Assembly (NCBI RefSeq): GCF_020400655.1
Contig: NZ_JAINRC010000025.1
Span: 52,284-116,283 of the forward strand
Direction: 5' to 3'
Length of the DNA stretch: 64,000 nt
DNA from: Streptomyces spinosus
GTDB taxonomy: Bacteria > Actinomycetota > Actinomycetes > Streptomycetales > Streptomycetaceae
The notes under the pieces are model-generated. The model was not told the DNA's origin and ran no database searches. It saw only the letters and a list, made by a program, of their open reading frames with translations. Shown piece after piece: positions 34,312 through 42,871 of this stretch. A program made the translations under genes and the position numbers. Each line of letters starts with the position of its first letter. Position 1 is the first letter of the stretch.

Positions 34312-35424
34312 GTGTCGTCCCTGCCCGCCGCCGTCCTGGCCGCCGGCGCATCGCCGTCTCCTTCGCCGTCGCCGTCGGGATCGACGGCCCCGGCCGTGCC
34401 GACGCTCCAGGACGCCCAGGAGAGCGCGACGAACGCGGCGAGCTGGGTCGAGCAGAACTGGTCGACATGGCTCGCGATGGGTCTGCAGATCCTGCTGATC
34501 GTGGTCATAGCGGTGGCGCTGCGGGCGGTGGTGCGGCGGGCGATCACCAAGCTGATCGAGCGGATGAACCGCACCGTGCAGGCCGCGGACGGCAGTGCGC
34601 TGAGCGGGCTGCTGGTGAACGCCGAGCGGCGGCGGCAGCGGGCGGCGGCGATCGGTTCGGTGCTGCGGTCGGTGGCGAGCTTCCTGATCCTCGGCACGGC
34701 CGCGCTGATGGTGCTGGGCACCTTCAAGATCAACCTGGCGCCGCTGCTGGCGTCGGCCGGTGTCGCGGGCGTGGCGATCGGTTTCGGCGCGCGGAACCTG
34801 GTCACGGACTTCCTGTCCGGCGTGTTCATGATCCTGGAGGACCAGTACGGCGTCGGGGACGTGATCGACGCGGGGGTGGCGACCGGCGAGGTGATCGAGG
34901 TCGGGCTGCGCGTGACCAAGCTGCGCGGCGACAACGGGGAGATCTGGTACGTCCGCAACGGCGAGGTCAAGCGGATCGGCAACCTGTCCCAGGGCTGGGC
35001 GACGGCCGGGGTCGACGTGACCGTGCGGGCCGGCGAGGACCTGGACCGGGTGAAGGCCACGCTGGACGAGGTCGCCGAGAAGATGGGCAAGGAAGAGCCC
35101 TGGAACGAGCTGCTGTGGAGCCCGATCGAGGTGCTCGGACTGGACTCGGTGCTGATCGACCACATGGTGGTCCGGGTCTCGGCCAGGACGATGCCGGGCA
35201 AGTCGGTCACGGTGGAGCGGGAGCTGCGCTGGCGGATCAAGCGGGCGTTCGACGCGGCGAGCATCCGCATCGTCGGCGGTGCGACGGCCGTCGAGGACCT
35301 GGAGGGCGCCCCCGACCCGACGGCCGCGGTCGCGGCCCCGGTGGTGTACTCCGACGCGGACTCCCCGCAGTCGGCGGCGGCCTCCCCGATAGTCCCGCAG
35401 CGGTCCGCGACCCCGGGGAAGTAG
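34312..35424 (+). CDS. mscS: MscS-family mechanosensitive ion channel
   Basis: 370 residues. It opens under membrane tension to release solutes during osmotic downshift. A Ser/Pro stretch (SPSPSPSGS) precedes TM1 (TWLAMGLQILLIVVIAVALR), TM2 and the Gly/Ala pore helix GVAGVAIGFGARN. The MscS beta domain follows (ILEDQYGVGDVIDAG, VRNGEVKRIGN) and the C-terminal alpha/beta domain to about 325. The tail is disordered. GTG 34312 lies 8 nt after GGGAGG. Confidence 0.93.
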   Translation: MSSLPAAVLAAGASPSPSPSPSGSTAPAVPTLQDAQESATNAASWVEQNWSTWLAMGLQILLIVVIAVALRAVVRRAITKLIERMNRTVQAADGSALSGLLVNAERRRQRAAAIGSVLRSVASFLILGTAALMVLGTFKINLAPLLASAGVAGVAIGFGARNLVTDFLSGVFMILEDQYGVGDVIDAGVATGEVIEVGLRVTKLRGDNGEIWYVRNGEVKRIGNLSQGWATAGVDVTVRAGEDLDRVKATLDEVAEKMGKEEPWNELLWSPIEVLGLDSVLIDHMVVRVSARTMPGKSVTVERELRWRIKRAFDAASIRIVGGATAVEDLEGAPDPTAAVAAPVVYSDADSPQSAAASPIVPQRSATPGK

Positions 35425-35730
35425 CGGAACGGTTCGGCACACACGTTCGAGTGAACGGACGGGGCATTCCGGCGCGGGCGGCGCGCGGGTGCCCCATCGT
35501 TCTGCCGGGGCGCCCGGCGTGGGCTTATCCCGGCATCAATGTGACGAGGAAGAAGCGATGAGCGCCGAACCGATCATGGAGCCGGTGATGACGCAGGTGG
35601 ACCCCATCGACCTGTTGAGTGCGTTCAGGCCGGCGTCGTCGAGCTCCGCACCGTTCGTACGGTCCGACGCGACGACCGTGCGGACGGGAACGTTCCGGAA
35701 CGTGGTTCCAGCCGTCGTCCTCGCCGAGCG
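35425..35730. other. Intergenic region with a doubtful small ORF and a palindrome
   Basis: ATG 35558 follows GAGGAAG at good spacing and starts MSAEPIMEPVMTQVDPIDLL, but the frame runs on antisense across the coupled pair at 35731-36458. Only its first part could be real. GGAACGTTCC (35687-35696) is a perfect 10-bp palindrome followed by GGAACG. Confidence 0.35.
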
Positions 35731-35925
35731 TCACACCGGGGACACACCGGTGAGCCGCGTCTCCCGCCGTACCGCACCCCAGCGGACCGCGCCGGAGCCG
35801 CAGGACGCCGATGCGGAGCGTCCCGGCGGGGGCGCCACCCGGACGTGCCGCGGCCGCTGCGCCGTACACGCCACCGCTCCCAGCAGCAGCACCACGAGCC
35901 CCATCGCCGCTCGGCCGCTTCTCAC
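35731..35925 (-). CDS. Small lipoprotein-like ORF coupled to a membrane protein gene
   Basis: 64 residues. The N-terminus MGLVVLLLGAVACTAQRP looks like a signal with a lipobox-like A-C junction; the remainder is short and basic. Its GTG (35925-35923) overlaps the preceding TGA as GTGA, the classic coupled arrangement, and codon third positions are G/C. It is short for a lipoprotein. A candidate gene of unknown function, or the start of a decayed one. Confidence 0.45.
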   Translation of the reverse strand: MRSGRAAMGLVVLLLGAVACTAQRPRHVRVAPPPGRSASASCGSGAVRWGAVRRETRLTGVSPV

Positions 35926-36458
35926 TCGCTCTCCCCCGCTCTCGTCACCTGGCACAGCGCCACGAACGCGCTCGCCGTGCGCTGCCCCGGCATGCCCGTC
36001 AGTCCCTGGTCCGCGCGCAGCAGGAGCCGGGCCGCACCCGACGACCGGTCCACCGTCAGGGAACCGGTGACCGCGTGCCGGCCGCGGAACGGGCGCCACC
36101 GGAAGTCCCACGCCCCCGTTTCGCCCGTCACGTCGTACGCCCGCCCGGATGCGGCGATCGCCGCCCGCAGCCGCTCCGCCTCCCCCGCCGGGAACGCCCG
36201 CTCCTGCACGGGCCGCAGGGCGTCCACGGTGACCGGGATGCCGGTGCCGCGCGCCCGGCGGACCAGGGCGGCGTGCGCGTAGAGGGCGGAGAGCAGGCCG
36301 AGGGCGGCCCAGACGAGCGGAATGAGGACGAGGTCCTCGGCGAACGACCGGGACAGTCCCTCGCCCAGGAAGTCGCTCAGGCCCACCGTGATCAGCAGGG
36401 GCACGTAACCGGACATCGTGAGCAGCCACAGCCTCCCGAGCAGCCTCCGGTCGACCAT
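35922..36458 (-). CDS. Two-helix membrane protein of unknown function
   Basis: 178 residues. TM1 is LWLLTMSGYVPLLITVGL and TM2 is LVLIPLVWAALGLLSALYAH. The rest is a soluble domain of about 110 residues rich in Arg, with YDVTGETGAWDFRWRPFRGR and a Cys near the end. I do not recognise the family. ATG 36458 lacks a good RBS; an in-frame GTG two codons earlier is an alternative. It overlaps the small ORF downstream. Confidence 0.6.
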   Translation of the reverse strand: MVDRRLLGRLWLLTMSGYVPLLITVGLSDFLGEGLSRSFAEDLVLIPLVWAALGLLSALYAHAALVRRARGTGIPVTVDALRPVQERAFPAGEAERLRAAIAASGRAYDVTGETGAWDFRWRPFRGRHAVTGSLTVDRSSGAARLLLRADQGLTGMPGQRTASAFVALCQVTRAGESE

Positions 36459-36738
36459 CCCCACCGCGCCCCGTCCCCCGCGTCCGCCCGTGGCCCGACT
36501 CTGGGCCCGTGACCAGCGAAGACCACGTCCGTGTCGCACGCGTGACGCCGCCTTGGACCCCACCCGAACACAGTCCGTCTTCACAGGAACCCGCGTTCCC
36601 TCCGCATCCGGTGATCCTCTGCGGTCGCCTCCACGACGGGCCCTCGTTCCGGAGCGCGAAGCCGCCCGGGGGCCGGTCTCGCATGCGGGCGGTGAACGTG
36701 CCGGTGTCGTACGCCCTGACCCGGCCGGCGACCTCGCG

Positions 36739-36942
36739 TCGACGCAGGTCGAGCGTGCCGCCCGGCTGACCGTGGACGCCGCCCCGGAGCCCGTCGTCAA
36801 GGACCGGACGCCGACCTCCGGCACCGGCGGCGCCCTGTCCACCACGGTGAAGGCGGGCAGGGGCGGCACCTACCGCTTCGCCTTCGCCGGCACGTCCACC
36901 ACGGGCGCGAAGACGTCCGCCGGGGGCCACGTGACCGTGAAG
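36739..36942 (+). pseudogene. Relic of a secreted calcium-/surface-type repeat protein
   Basis: The frame reads VERAARLTVDAAPEPVVKD, jumps directly to SGTGGALSTTVKAGRGGTYR, then FAFAGTSTTGAKTSAGGHV. Streptomyces secreted proteins carry the same two blocks separated by about 40 residues, so an internal deletion is likely. A piece in another frame upstream (AVNVPVSYALTRPATS, near 36680-36730) looks like the preceding strand, implying a frameshift. There is no start codon, signal or proper stop; the frame runs on into a hairpin. Confidence 0.65.
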
Positions 36943-36972
36943 TGGCCCCGGGCACTGCCCGTACCGCGGCGT

Positions 36973-37002
36973 CCCCGAGGTAACGACTCTGTTGCCTCGG
37001 GG
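36973..37002 (+). terminator. Terminator-like hairpin before the ROK operon
   Basis: CCCCGAGGTAAC (36973-36984) pairs with GTTGCCTCGGGG (36991-37002) through one wobble pair; loop GACTCT. It probably ended the gene now reduced to the relic upstream, and it insulates the sugar operon. Confidence 0.65.
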
Positions 37003-37012
37003 GCGTTGTCTA

Positions 37013-37070
37013 TTGACGCCCCCTTCGTCCTCGGCTTACGTTCCTCCCACCCCAATAGGAAACTTTCCTA
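37013..37070 (+). promoter_or_regulatory. Promoter and ROK operator of the sugar operon
   Basis: TTGACG (37013-37018), 18-bp spacer, TACGTT (37037-37042). Just downstream, TAGGAAACTTTCCTA (37056-37070) is a perfect palindrome about one central base, the form known for ROK repressors of streptomycetes. It sits near the predicted start point, so bound protein would block initiation or elongation. Confidence 0.7.
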
Positions 37071-37151
37071 ACAGTGATCTTCCTGGCGGCCGTCGATCAA
37101 GACTGGACGTCATGCCCAGGTCACTGAAAAGCTGAGTGGCTGGAAAGGCAG

Positions 37152-38375
37152 GTGTCGACCCCCATGGCAGGAACCGCCGGTACGCCGGGCACTCCGCGCG
37201 TCCTGCGCGCCATGAACGACCGCGCCGCCCTGGACCTGCTGCTGGAGCACGGGCCGCTGTCGCGCACCCGGATCGGCAAGCTCACCGGCCTGTCCAAGCC
37301 CACCGCCTCCCAGCTGCTGGCCCGCCTGGAAGCGGCCGGACTGGTGCGCGCCACCGGCACCAGCGAGGGCCGGCCGGGCCCCAACGCCCAGCTGTACGCG
37401 ATCAACCCCACGGCCGCGTACGCCGCCGGGCTCGACGTCACCCCGCACCGCATCCGGGCCGCCGTCGCCGACATCACCGGCCGCACGGTCGGCGAGTACG
37501 AACTGCCCACCCCCGGCCGGCGCCCGGCGCACCCCGTCGTCCGGCAGGTCACCGACGCCCTCGACGGCGCCGTCAAGGCCGCCGGGCTCGCCCGGTCCGA
37601 CGTGCACCGGCTGGTCATCGGCACGCCCGGCGCCTTCGACCCCAACACCGGGCGGCTGCGCTACGCCTCCCACCTGCCGGGCTGGCACTCCCCCGCGCTG
37701 CTCGAAGACCTCGCGGCGGCCCTGCCGATGCCGGTCGAGTACGAGAACGACGTCAACCTCGTCGCCATCGCCGAACAGCGGCTCGGCGCGGCCCGCGGCC
37801 ACGCGGACTTCGTGCTGCTGTGGAACCAGGAGGGCCTCGGCGCCGCCCTGGTCCTCGGCGGCCGGCTGCACCGCGGCTGGACCGGCGGCGCCGGCGAGGT
37901 CGGCTTCCTGCCGGTGCCGGGCACCCCGCTGGTCCGGCAGGTCACCAAGGCCAACAGCGGCGGCTACCAGGAGCTGGCAGGCTCCCAGGCGCTGCCGAAG
38001 CTGGCCCGGGAACTCGGTGTCGAGGACGTGCCCCCGGGCCCGTACACCGAGGCCGCCACCACGCTCGTCGCCCGCGCCGCCGACCACGCGAGCGGCCCGC
38101 ACCGGGAACTGCTCCAGACCTACGCCACCCGGCTGGCCACCGGTCTCGCCTCGCTCGTCTCCGTCCTCGATCCCGAACTCGTCGTCCTCAGCGGCTCCGC
38201 CCTGACGGCCGGCGGCGAGGTGCTGCGCGCCCTCGTCCAGGCCGAGCTGGAGGAGCTGGCCGCGGCCCGCCCCCGGCTGGTCGTCGGTGACGTCCACGAA
38301 CATCCCGTGCTGCGCGGCGCGCTGGAGTCCGCGCTCGCCGCCACCCGCGACGAGGTCTTCGACACCTCGCGCTGA
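37152..38375 (+). CDS. ROK-family transcriptional repressor
   Basis: 407 residues. The N-terminal winged helix (RTRIGKLTGLSKPTASQLLA, wing TSEGRPGPN) is joined to a sugar-kinase-fold ROK domain with YENDVNLVAIAEQRLGAARG and GGAGEVGFLPV. The kinase-type C-x-C-G-x-x-G-C zinc motif is missing, as expected for a regulator. GTG 37152 has AAAGG close upstream; ATG 37164 is the alternative. It heads the operon and likely binds 37056-37070, released by the imported sugar or its phosphate. Confidence 0.92.
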   Translation: MSTPMAGTAGTPGTPRVLRAMNDRAALDLLLEHGPLSRTRIGKLTGLSKPTASQLLARLEAAGLVRATGTSEGRPGPNAQLYAINPTAAYAAGLDVTPHRIRAAVADITGRTVGEYELPTPGRRPAHPVVRQVTDALDGAVKAAGLARSDVHRLVIGTPGAFDPNTGRLRYASHLPGWHSPALLEDLAAALPMPVEYENDVNLVAIAEQRLGAARGHADFVLLWNQEGLGAALVLGGRLHRGWTGGAGEVGFLPVPGTPLVRQVTKANSGGYQELAGSQALPKLARELGVEDVPPGPYTEAATTLVARAADHASGPHRELLQTYATRLATGLASLVSVLDPELVVLSGSALTAGGEVLRALVQAELEELAAARPRLVVGDVHEHPVLRGALESALAATRDEVFDTSR

Positions 38376-38417
38376 GCACCCCCTCTTTCCCGACCCGTCC
38401 CCCTGGGAGACCTCGCC

Positions 38418-39761
38418 ATGCCCACAGCCATACCCAGAGTCGCCCGAAAAGCGGCCTTTGCCCTGACTGCCTCGGCCGTGCTCCTCACCGCCGCGTGTAC
38501 CGGCCAGTCCGACTCCGGTGCCACCGACGACCCCTCGCAGGACACCACGATCAACTTCTGGCACGCCTGGAGCGCGCCGAACGAGGTGAAGGCCGTCAAG
38601 TCGCTGGTCGCCGGCTTCGAGCACGCGCACCCCAACATCCACGTGAACGTCGTCGGCAACATGACCGACGACAAGATCAACCAGGCGCTGCGGGCCGGCG
38701 GCGAGAAGGCCCCGGACGTGATCTCGTCGTTCACCACCAACAACGTGGGCAAGTTCTGCTCCTCGGGTGCGCTGGTGGACCTCAACCCGTTCTTCGAGAA
38801 GTCCGGGATCGACCCGGAGAAGACGTTCCCGAAGCCGATGAACGAGTACACCCAGTTCGACGGCGACCGCTGCACGGTGCCGCTGCTCGGTGACGCGTAC
38901 GGGCTCTACTACAACAAGACGGCGTTCGAGAAGGCCGGCATCGCGCGTCCGCCGAAGACCTGGTCCGAATTCGAGGCGGACGCCAGGAAACTGACGATCC
39001 GCCAGGGCAATGGGTACAAGCAGCTCGGATTCATGCCGGACTACCACGGCTGGGAGTCCACCACCGAGCACTACCTCGGCCAGTTCTCGCCGACGTACTT
39101 CGACAAGAACGGCAAGTCGAACCTCGCCAAGGACCCCGCGTTCGAGAAGGGCTTCACGCTCCAGAAGAAGCTCGTGGACGAACTCGGCGGCTTCGAGAGG
39201 CTGGAGAGGTTCCGCGCCACGCTGGGCGACGAGTGGGGCCCCAAGCACCCCTTCCACACCGGCCAGGTCGCGATGCAGCTCGACGGCGAGTGGCGGCTCG
39301 GGATGGCCGAGGAGGCGAAGCCCGGCTTCGAGATCGGGGTCGCCCCGCTGCCCGTCCCGGACGACCAGGCCGGCCAGTACGGCAAGGGCTACATCACCGG
39401 CACCATCGCGGGCATCGCCGCCACCAGCCACAAGCAGAACGCGGCCTGGGAACTGGTGAAGTACATGACCACGGACACGGACGCGGTGGTCGGCTTCGCC
39501 AACGACATCCACAACGTGCCCTCCACGCTGGCCGCGCTGAAGTCGCCGAAGCTGAAGTACGACCCGCGGTTCAAGACCTTCCTGGACATCGCCGCCAACC
39601 CGCACTCCACCACGTCCCCCGCCTCGGTCAACGGCGGTGTCTACCTGGTGACGATCCAGCAGTTCGGCTACGACTACGAGAGCGGCAAGGCCACCGATCT
39701 CAAGGCCGGGCTGAAGAAGACGGCCGCGCAGATCGACACGGACATCGCGCAGGCCCAGTGA
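38418..39761 (+). CDS. ABC sugar-binding lipoprotein (family 1)
   Basis: 447 residues. The lipobox LLTAAC puts the anchored Cys near residue 28. The mature protein is a two-lobe solute binder: TINFWHAWSAPNEVKAVKSL, later GDAYGLYYNKTAFEKAGI and AAWELVKYMTTD, all typical of family 1 binding proteins. It delivers an oligosaccharide to the two permeases that follow. It overlaps the first permease by one base (TGATG). No ATPase is encoded in the operon; MsiK-type shared ATPases usually serve such systems. Confidence 0.93.
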   Translation: MPTAIPRVARKAAFALTASAVLLTAACTGQSDSGATDDPSQDTTINFWHAWSAPNEVKAVKSLVAGFEHAHPNIHVNVVGNMTDDKINQALRAGGEKAPDVISSFTTNNVGKFCSSGALVDLNPFFEKSGIDPEKTFPKPMNEYTQFDGDRCTVPLLGDAYGLYYNKTAFEKAGIARPPKTWSEFEADARKLTIRQGNGYKQLGFMPDYHGWESTTEHYLGQFSPTYFDKNGKSNLAKDPAFEKGFTLQKKLVDELGGFERLERFRATLGDEWGPKHPFHTGQVAMQLDGEWRLGMAEEAKPGFEIGVAPLPVPDDQAGQYGKGYITGTIAGIAATSHKQNAAWELVKYMTTDTDAVVGFANDIHNVPSTLAALKSPKLKYDPRFKTFLDIAANPHSTTSPASVNGGVYLVTIQQFGYDYESGKATDLKAGLKKTAAQIDTDIAQAQ

Positions 39762-40702
39762 TGAGCGCCGTGACCCTCGCGTCGAAACGCCGGCGCTCGG
39801 CCCTGCGCACGCTCGCCTTCATGTCGCCGTGGCTGATCGGCTTCGCGGTCTTCTTCGCCTACCCGCTGATCTCCACGGTCTACTTCTCCTTCATGCACTA
39901 CGACGGCTTCCGGCCGCCGACGTGGAGCGGCGGGAAGAACTGGACGTACGTCTTCGAGCACTACCCGCTGTTCTGGCCCGCGCTGCGCAACACGCTCTGG
40001 CTGGTCGTGGTCATGGTGAGCCTGCGGGTGCTGTTCGGGCTGGGCGTCGGACTGCTCATCACCAGGATCAAGACCGCCACGGGCGTCTTCCGCACCCTGT
40101 TCTACCTGCCGTACCTCGCCCCGCCGGTCGCGTCCACCATGGCCTTCGCGTTCCTGCTCAACCCCGGTACCGGCCCGGTGAACTCGCTTCTGGAGAAGGC
40201 CGGGCTGCCGGCGCCGGGCTGGTTCAACGACCCCACGTGGTCCAAGCCGGCGCTGACCCTGCTGGCCCTGTGGGGCGTGGGCGACCTGATGGTCATCTTC
40301 ATGGCCGCGCTGCTCGACGTACCGACGGAGCAGTACGAGGCGGCGGAGCTGGACGGGGCCTCGGCCTGGCAGCGCTTCCGCTACGTGACCCTGCCGAACA
40401 TCTCCCCGATCGTGATGTTCGCCGTCGTCACCGGCGTGATCCAGACCATGCAGTACTACACGCAGCCGCTGGTCGCCGGGAAGGTCGCCTCCGGGGTGAT
40501 CCAGGGCGCCGGCACCCAGTTCGAGCCCGGCTACCCCGACAAGTCCACGCTCACCCTCCCCCAGCTCGTCTACAACCTCGGCTTCCAGCGCTTCGACTAC
40601 GGCTCGGCGTGCGTGGTGGCGCTGGTGCTGTTCGCCCTGTCGATGGCGTTCACGGCACTGCTGATGCGGCGCCGGGGCGGCCTGATCCAGGCAGGTGACT
40701 GA
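39761..40702 (+). CDS. ABC sugar permease, MalF type
   Basis: 313 residues with six TM helices, starting LAFMSPWLIGFAVFFAYPLI. The EAA loop that docks the ATPase is YEAAELDGASAWQRFRYVTL. The periplasmic loop is as expected for this class. It begins inside the previous stop (TGATG) and is followed after 2 bp by the second permease. Confidence 0.93.
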   Translation: MSAVTLASKRRRSALRTLAFMSPWLIGFAVFFAYPLISTVYFSFMHYDGFRPPTWSGGKNWTYVFEHYPLFWPALRNTLWLVVVMVSLRVLFGLGVGLLITRIKTATGVFRTLFYLPYLAPPVASTMAFAFLLNPGTGPVNSLLEKAGLPAPGWFNDPTWSKPALTLLALWGVGDLMVIFMAALLDVPTEQYEAAELDGASAWQRFRYVTLPNISPIVMFAVVTGVIQTMQYYTQPLVAGKVASGVIQGAGTQFEPGYPDKSTLTLPQLVYNLGFQRFDYGSACVVALVLFALSMAFTALLMRRRGGLIQAGD

Positions 40703-40704
40703 CC

Positions 40705-41598
40705 ATGACCCAGGTACTGGACCATCCGGTGAAGCCGGCTCCCCTCGCCACCGGGGCCGAGCGCACCGCCCGGCGCCGGGCGGTGCTGGAGTGGATCGCC
40801 GTCCACTCGCTCGGCGTCGCCGCCGCGCTGTTCTTCACGCTGCCGTTCGTGTTCGTGTTCCTGACCTCGCTGATGAGCGACAGCCAGGCCCTCAGCCGGG
40901 ACCTGATCCCGCACACCTGGGAGTGGGACAACTACCGCAAGGTCTTCGACACGCCGGGCTTCCTCACCTGGTGGAAGAACACGCTGCTCTACGCCGGCCT
41001 CGGCACCGTGCTCACCGTGGTGTCCTCGATCCCGGTGGCGTACGCGCTCGCCAAGTTCCGCTTCCGGGGCCGCAACCTGTCGCTCATGCTGGTGATCTCG
41101 ATGATGATGCTGCCCCCGCAGGTGGTCGTCATCCCGATGTACCTCTTCTGGGCGAAACAGCTGGACCTGTCGGGCACGCTGTGGCCGCTGATCGTCCCGA
41201 TGGCGTTCGGGGACGCGTTCTCCGTCTTCCTGCTGCGCCAGTTCCTCATGACGATCCCGAACGAGTACCTGGACGCGGCGAAGGTGGACGGCTGCGGCGA
41301 CCTGCGCACCCTGCTGCGGGTCGTGCTGCCCATGGCGAGGCCGGGCATCGCCGCCGTCGCGCTCTTCCAGTTCTTCTACGCCTGGAACGACTACTTCGGC
41401 CCGCAGATCTACGCGTCCGAGAACCCCGGCGCCTGGACGCTGTCCTACGGCCTGGAGTCCTTCAAGGGCGCCCACCACACCGACTGGAACCTCACCATGG
41501 CCGCCACCGTGCTGGTCATGGCCCCCGTGATCCTCGTGTTCTTCTTCGCCCAGAAGGCGTTCGTCGAGGGTGTCACCCTCACCGGAGTAAAGGGTTGA
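40705..41598 (+). CDS. ABC sugar permease, MalG type
   Basis: 297 residues with six TM helices (SLGVAAALFFTLPFVFVFLT first). The EAA loop is YLDAAKVDGCGDLRTLLRVV, and the C-terminus is VFFFAQKAFVEGVTLTGVKG, the standard end of this family. It pairs with the preceding permease. Seven bases separate it from the glycosidase gene. Confidence 0.93.
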   Translation: MTQVLDHPVKPAPLATGAERTARRRAVLEWIAVHSLGVAAALFFTLPFVFVFLTSLMSDSQALSRDLIPHTWEWDNYRKVFDTPGFLTWWKNTLLYAGLGTVLTVVSSIPVAYALAKFRFRGRNLSLMLVISMMMLPPQVVVIPMYLFWAKQLDLSGTLWPLIVPMAFGDAFSVFLLRQFLMTIPNEYLDAAKVDGCGDLRTLLRVVLPMARPGIAAVALFQFFYAWNDYFGPQIYASENPGAWTLSYGLESFKGAHHTDWNLTMAATVLVMAPVILVFFFAQKAFVEGVTLTGVKG

Positions 41599-41605
41599 AC
41601 TGGCT

Positions 41606-42871
41606 ATGAAACTCACCGTGGTCGGCGGCGGCTCGACCTACACACCGGAACTCGTCGACGGCTTCGCGCGCCTCAGGGACACCCTGCCCATCGAGGAACT
41701 GGTCCTCGTCGACCCCGCCGAGGACCGCCTGGAACTGGTCGGCGGCCTGGCCCGGCGGATCTTCGCCAAGCAGGGCCACGGCGGCCGGATCGTGACGACG
41801 TCCGACCTGGACGCGGGCGTCGACGGCGCCGACGCCGTCCTGCTCCAGCTGCGCGTCGGGGGCCAGGCGGCCCGGCAGCAGGACGAGACCTGGCCGCTGG
41901 AGTGCGGCTGCGTCGGCCAGGAGACCACCGGCGCGGGCGGCCTGGCGAAGGCCCTGCGCACGGTCCCGGTGGTCCTGGACATCGCCGAACGGGTCCGCCG
42001 CGGCAACCCGCGCGCGTGGATCATCGACTTCACCAACCCGGTCGGCATCGTCACCCGCGCCCTGCTCCAGGCCGGGCACCGGGCGGTCGGCCTGTGCAAC
42101 GTGGCGATCGGCTTCCAGCGGAAGTTCGCGGCGCTGCTGGGCACCGCCCCGGCGGATGTGCACCTGGCCCATGTGGGCCTCAACCACCTCACCTGGGAAA
42201 CCGGTGTGCGTCTGGGCGGGCCCGAGGGCGAGAACGTCCTGCCGAAGCTGCTGGCCGAGCACGGCGAGGCCATCGCCGACGACGTCCGTCTGCCGCGCCC
42301 GCTGCTGGACCGCCTGGGCGTCGTCCCCTCCTACTACCTGCGCTACTACTACGCGCACGACGAGGTCGTCCGGGAGCTGCGGACGAAGCCCTCGCGGGCG
42401 GCCGAGGTGGCGGCGATGGAACGCGAGCTGCTGGCGATGTACGGCGACCCGGCCCTGGACGAGAAGCCGGCCCTGCTGGCCAAGCGCGGCGGCGCCTTCT
42501 ACTCGGAGGCGGCCGTGGACCTGGCGGCGGCCCTGCTGGGCGGCGGGGGCAGCCCCTACCAGGTGGTGAACGCCCTCAACAGGGGAACGCTGCCCTTCCT
42601 CCCGGACGACGCGGTGATCGAGGTGCAGGCGGCGGTCGGCCCGGCCGGGCCGGTCCCGCTTCCGGTCCCCGACCTGGACCCGCTCTTCACGGGGCTGATC
42701 GCGAACGTGACCGCCTACGAGGACCTGGCCCTGGAGGCCGCCCTGCGCGGCGGCCGGGACCGCGTCTTCCGCGCGCTGCTCGCCCACCCCCTGATCGGCC
42801 AGTACGCGTACGCCGACGCCCTCACCGACCAGCTGATCGCACACAACCGGGAGCACCTCGCGTGGGCCTGA
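41606..42871 (+). CDS. Family 4 glycoside hydrolase (6-phospho-beta-glucosidase type)
   Basis: 421 residues. The NAD+ site is LTVVGGGSTYTPELV. The metal site has Cys164 (GLCNVAIGF) and His194 (GLNHLTW). YYYAHDEVVRELR follows, as in phospho-beta-glucosidases. GH4 enzymes use NAD+ and Mn2+ in an oxidation-elimination mechanism and generally need a 6-phosphate on the sugar. Here uptake is by an ABC system, which does not phosphorylate, so the kinase next door may supply the phosphate. The 3' end overlaps that kinase by 10 bp. Confidence 0.9.
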   Translation: MKLTVVGGGSTYTPELVDGFARLRDTLPIEELVLVDPAEDRLELVGGLARRIFAKQGHGGRIVTTSDLDAGVDGADAVLLQLRVGGQAARQQDETWPLECGCVGQETTGAGGLAKALRTVPVVLDIAERVRRGNPRAWIIDFTNPVGIVTRALLQAGHRAVGLCNVAIGFQRKFAALLGTAPADVHLAHVGLNHLTWETGVRLGGPEGENVLPKLLAEHGEAIADDVRLPRPLLDRLGVVPSYYLRYYYAHDEVVRELRTKPSRAAEVAAMERELLAMYGDPALDEKPALLAKRGGAFYSEAAVDLAAALLGGGGSPYQVVNALNRGTLPFLPDDAVIEVQAAVGPAGPVPLPVPDLDPLFTGLIANVTAYEDLALEAALRGGRDRVFRALLAHPLIGQYAYADALTDQLIAHNREHLAWA

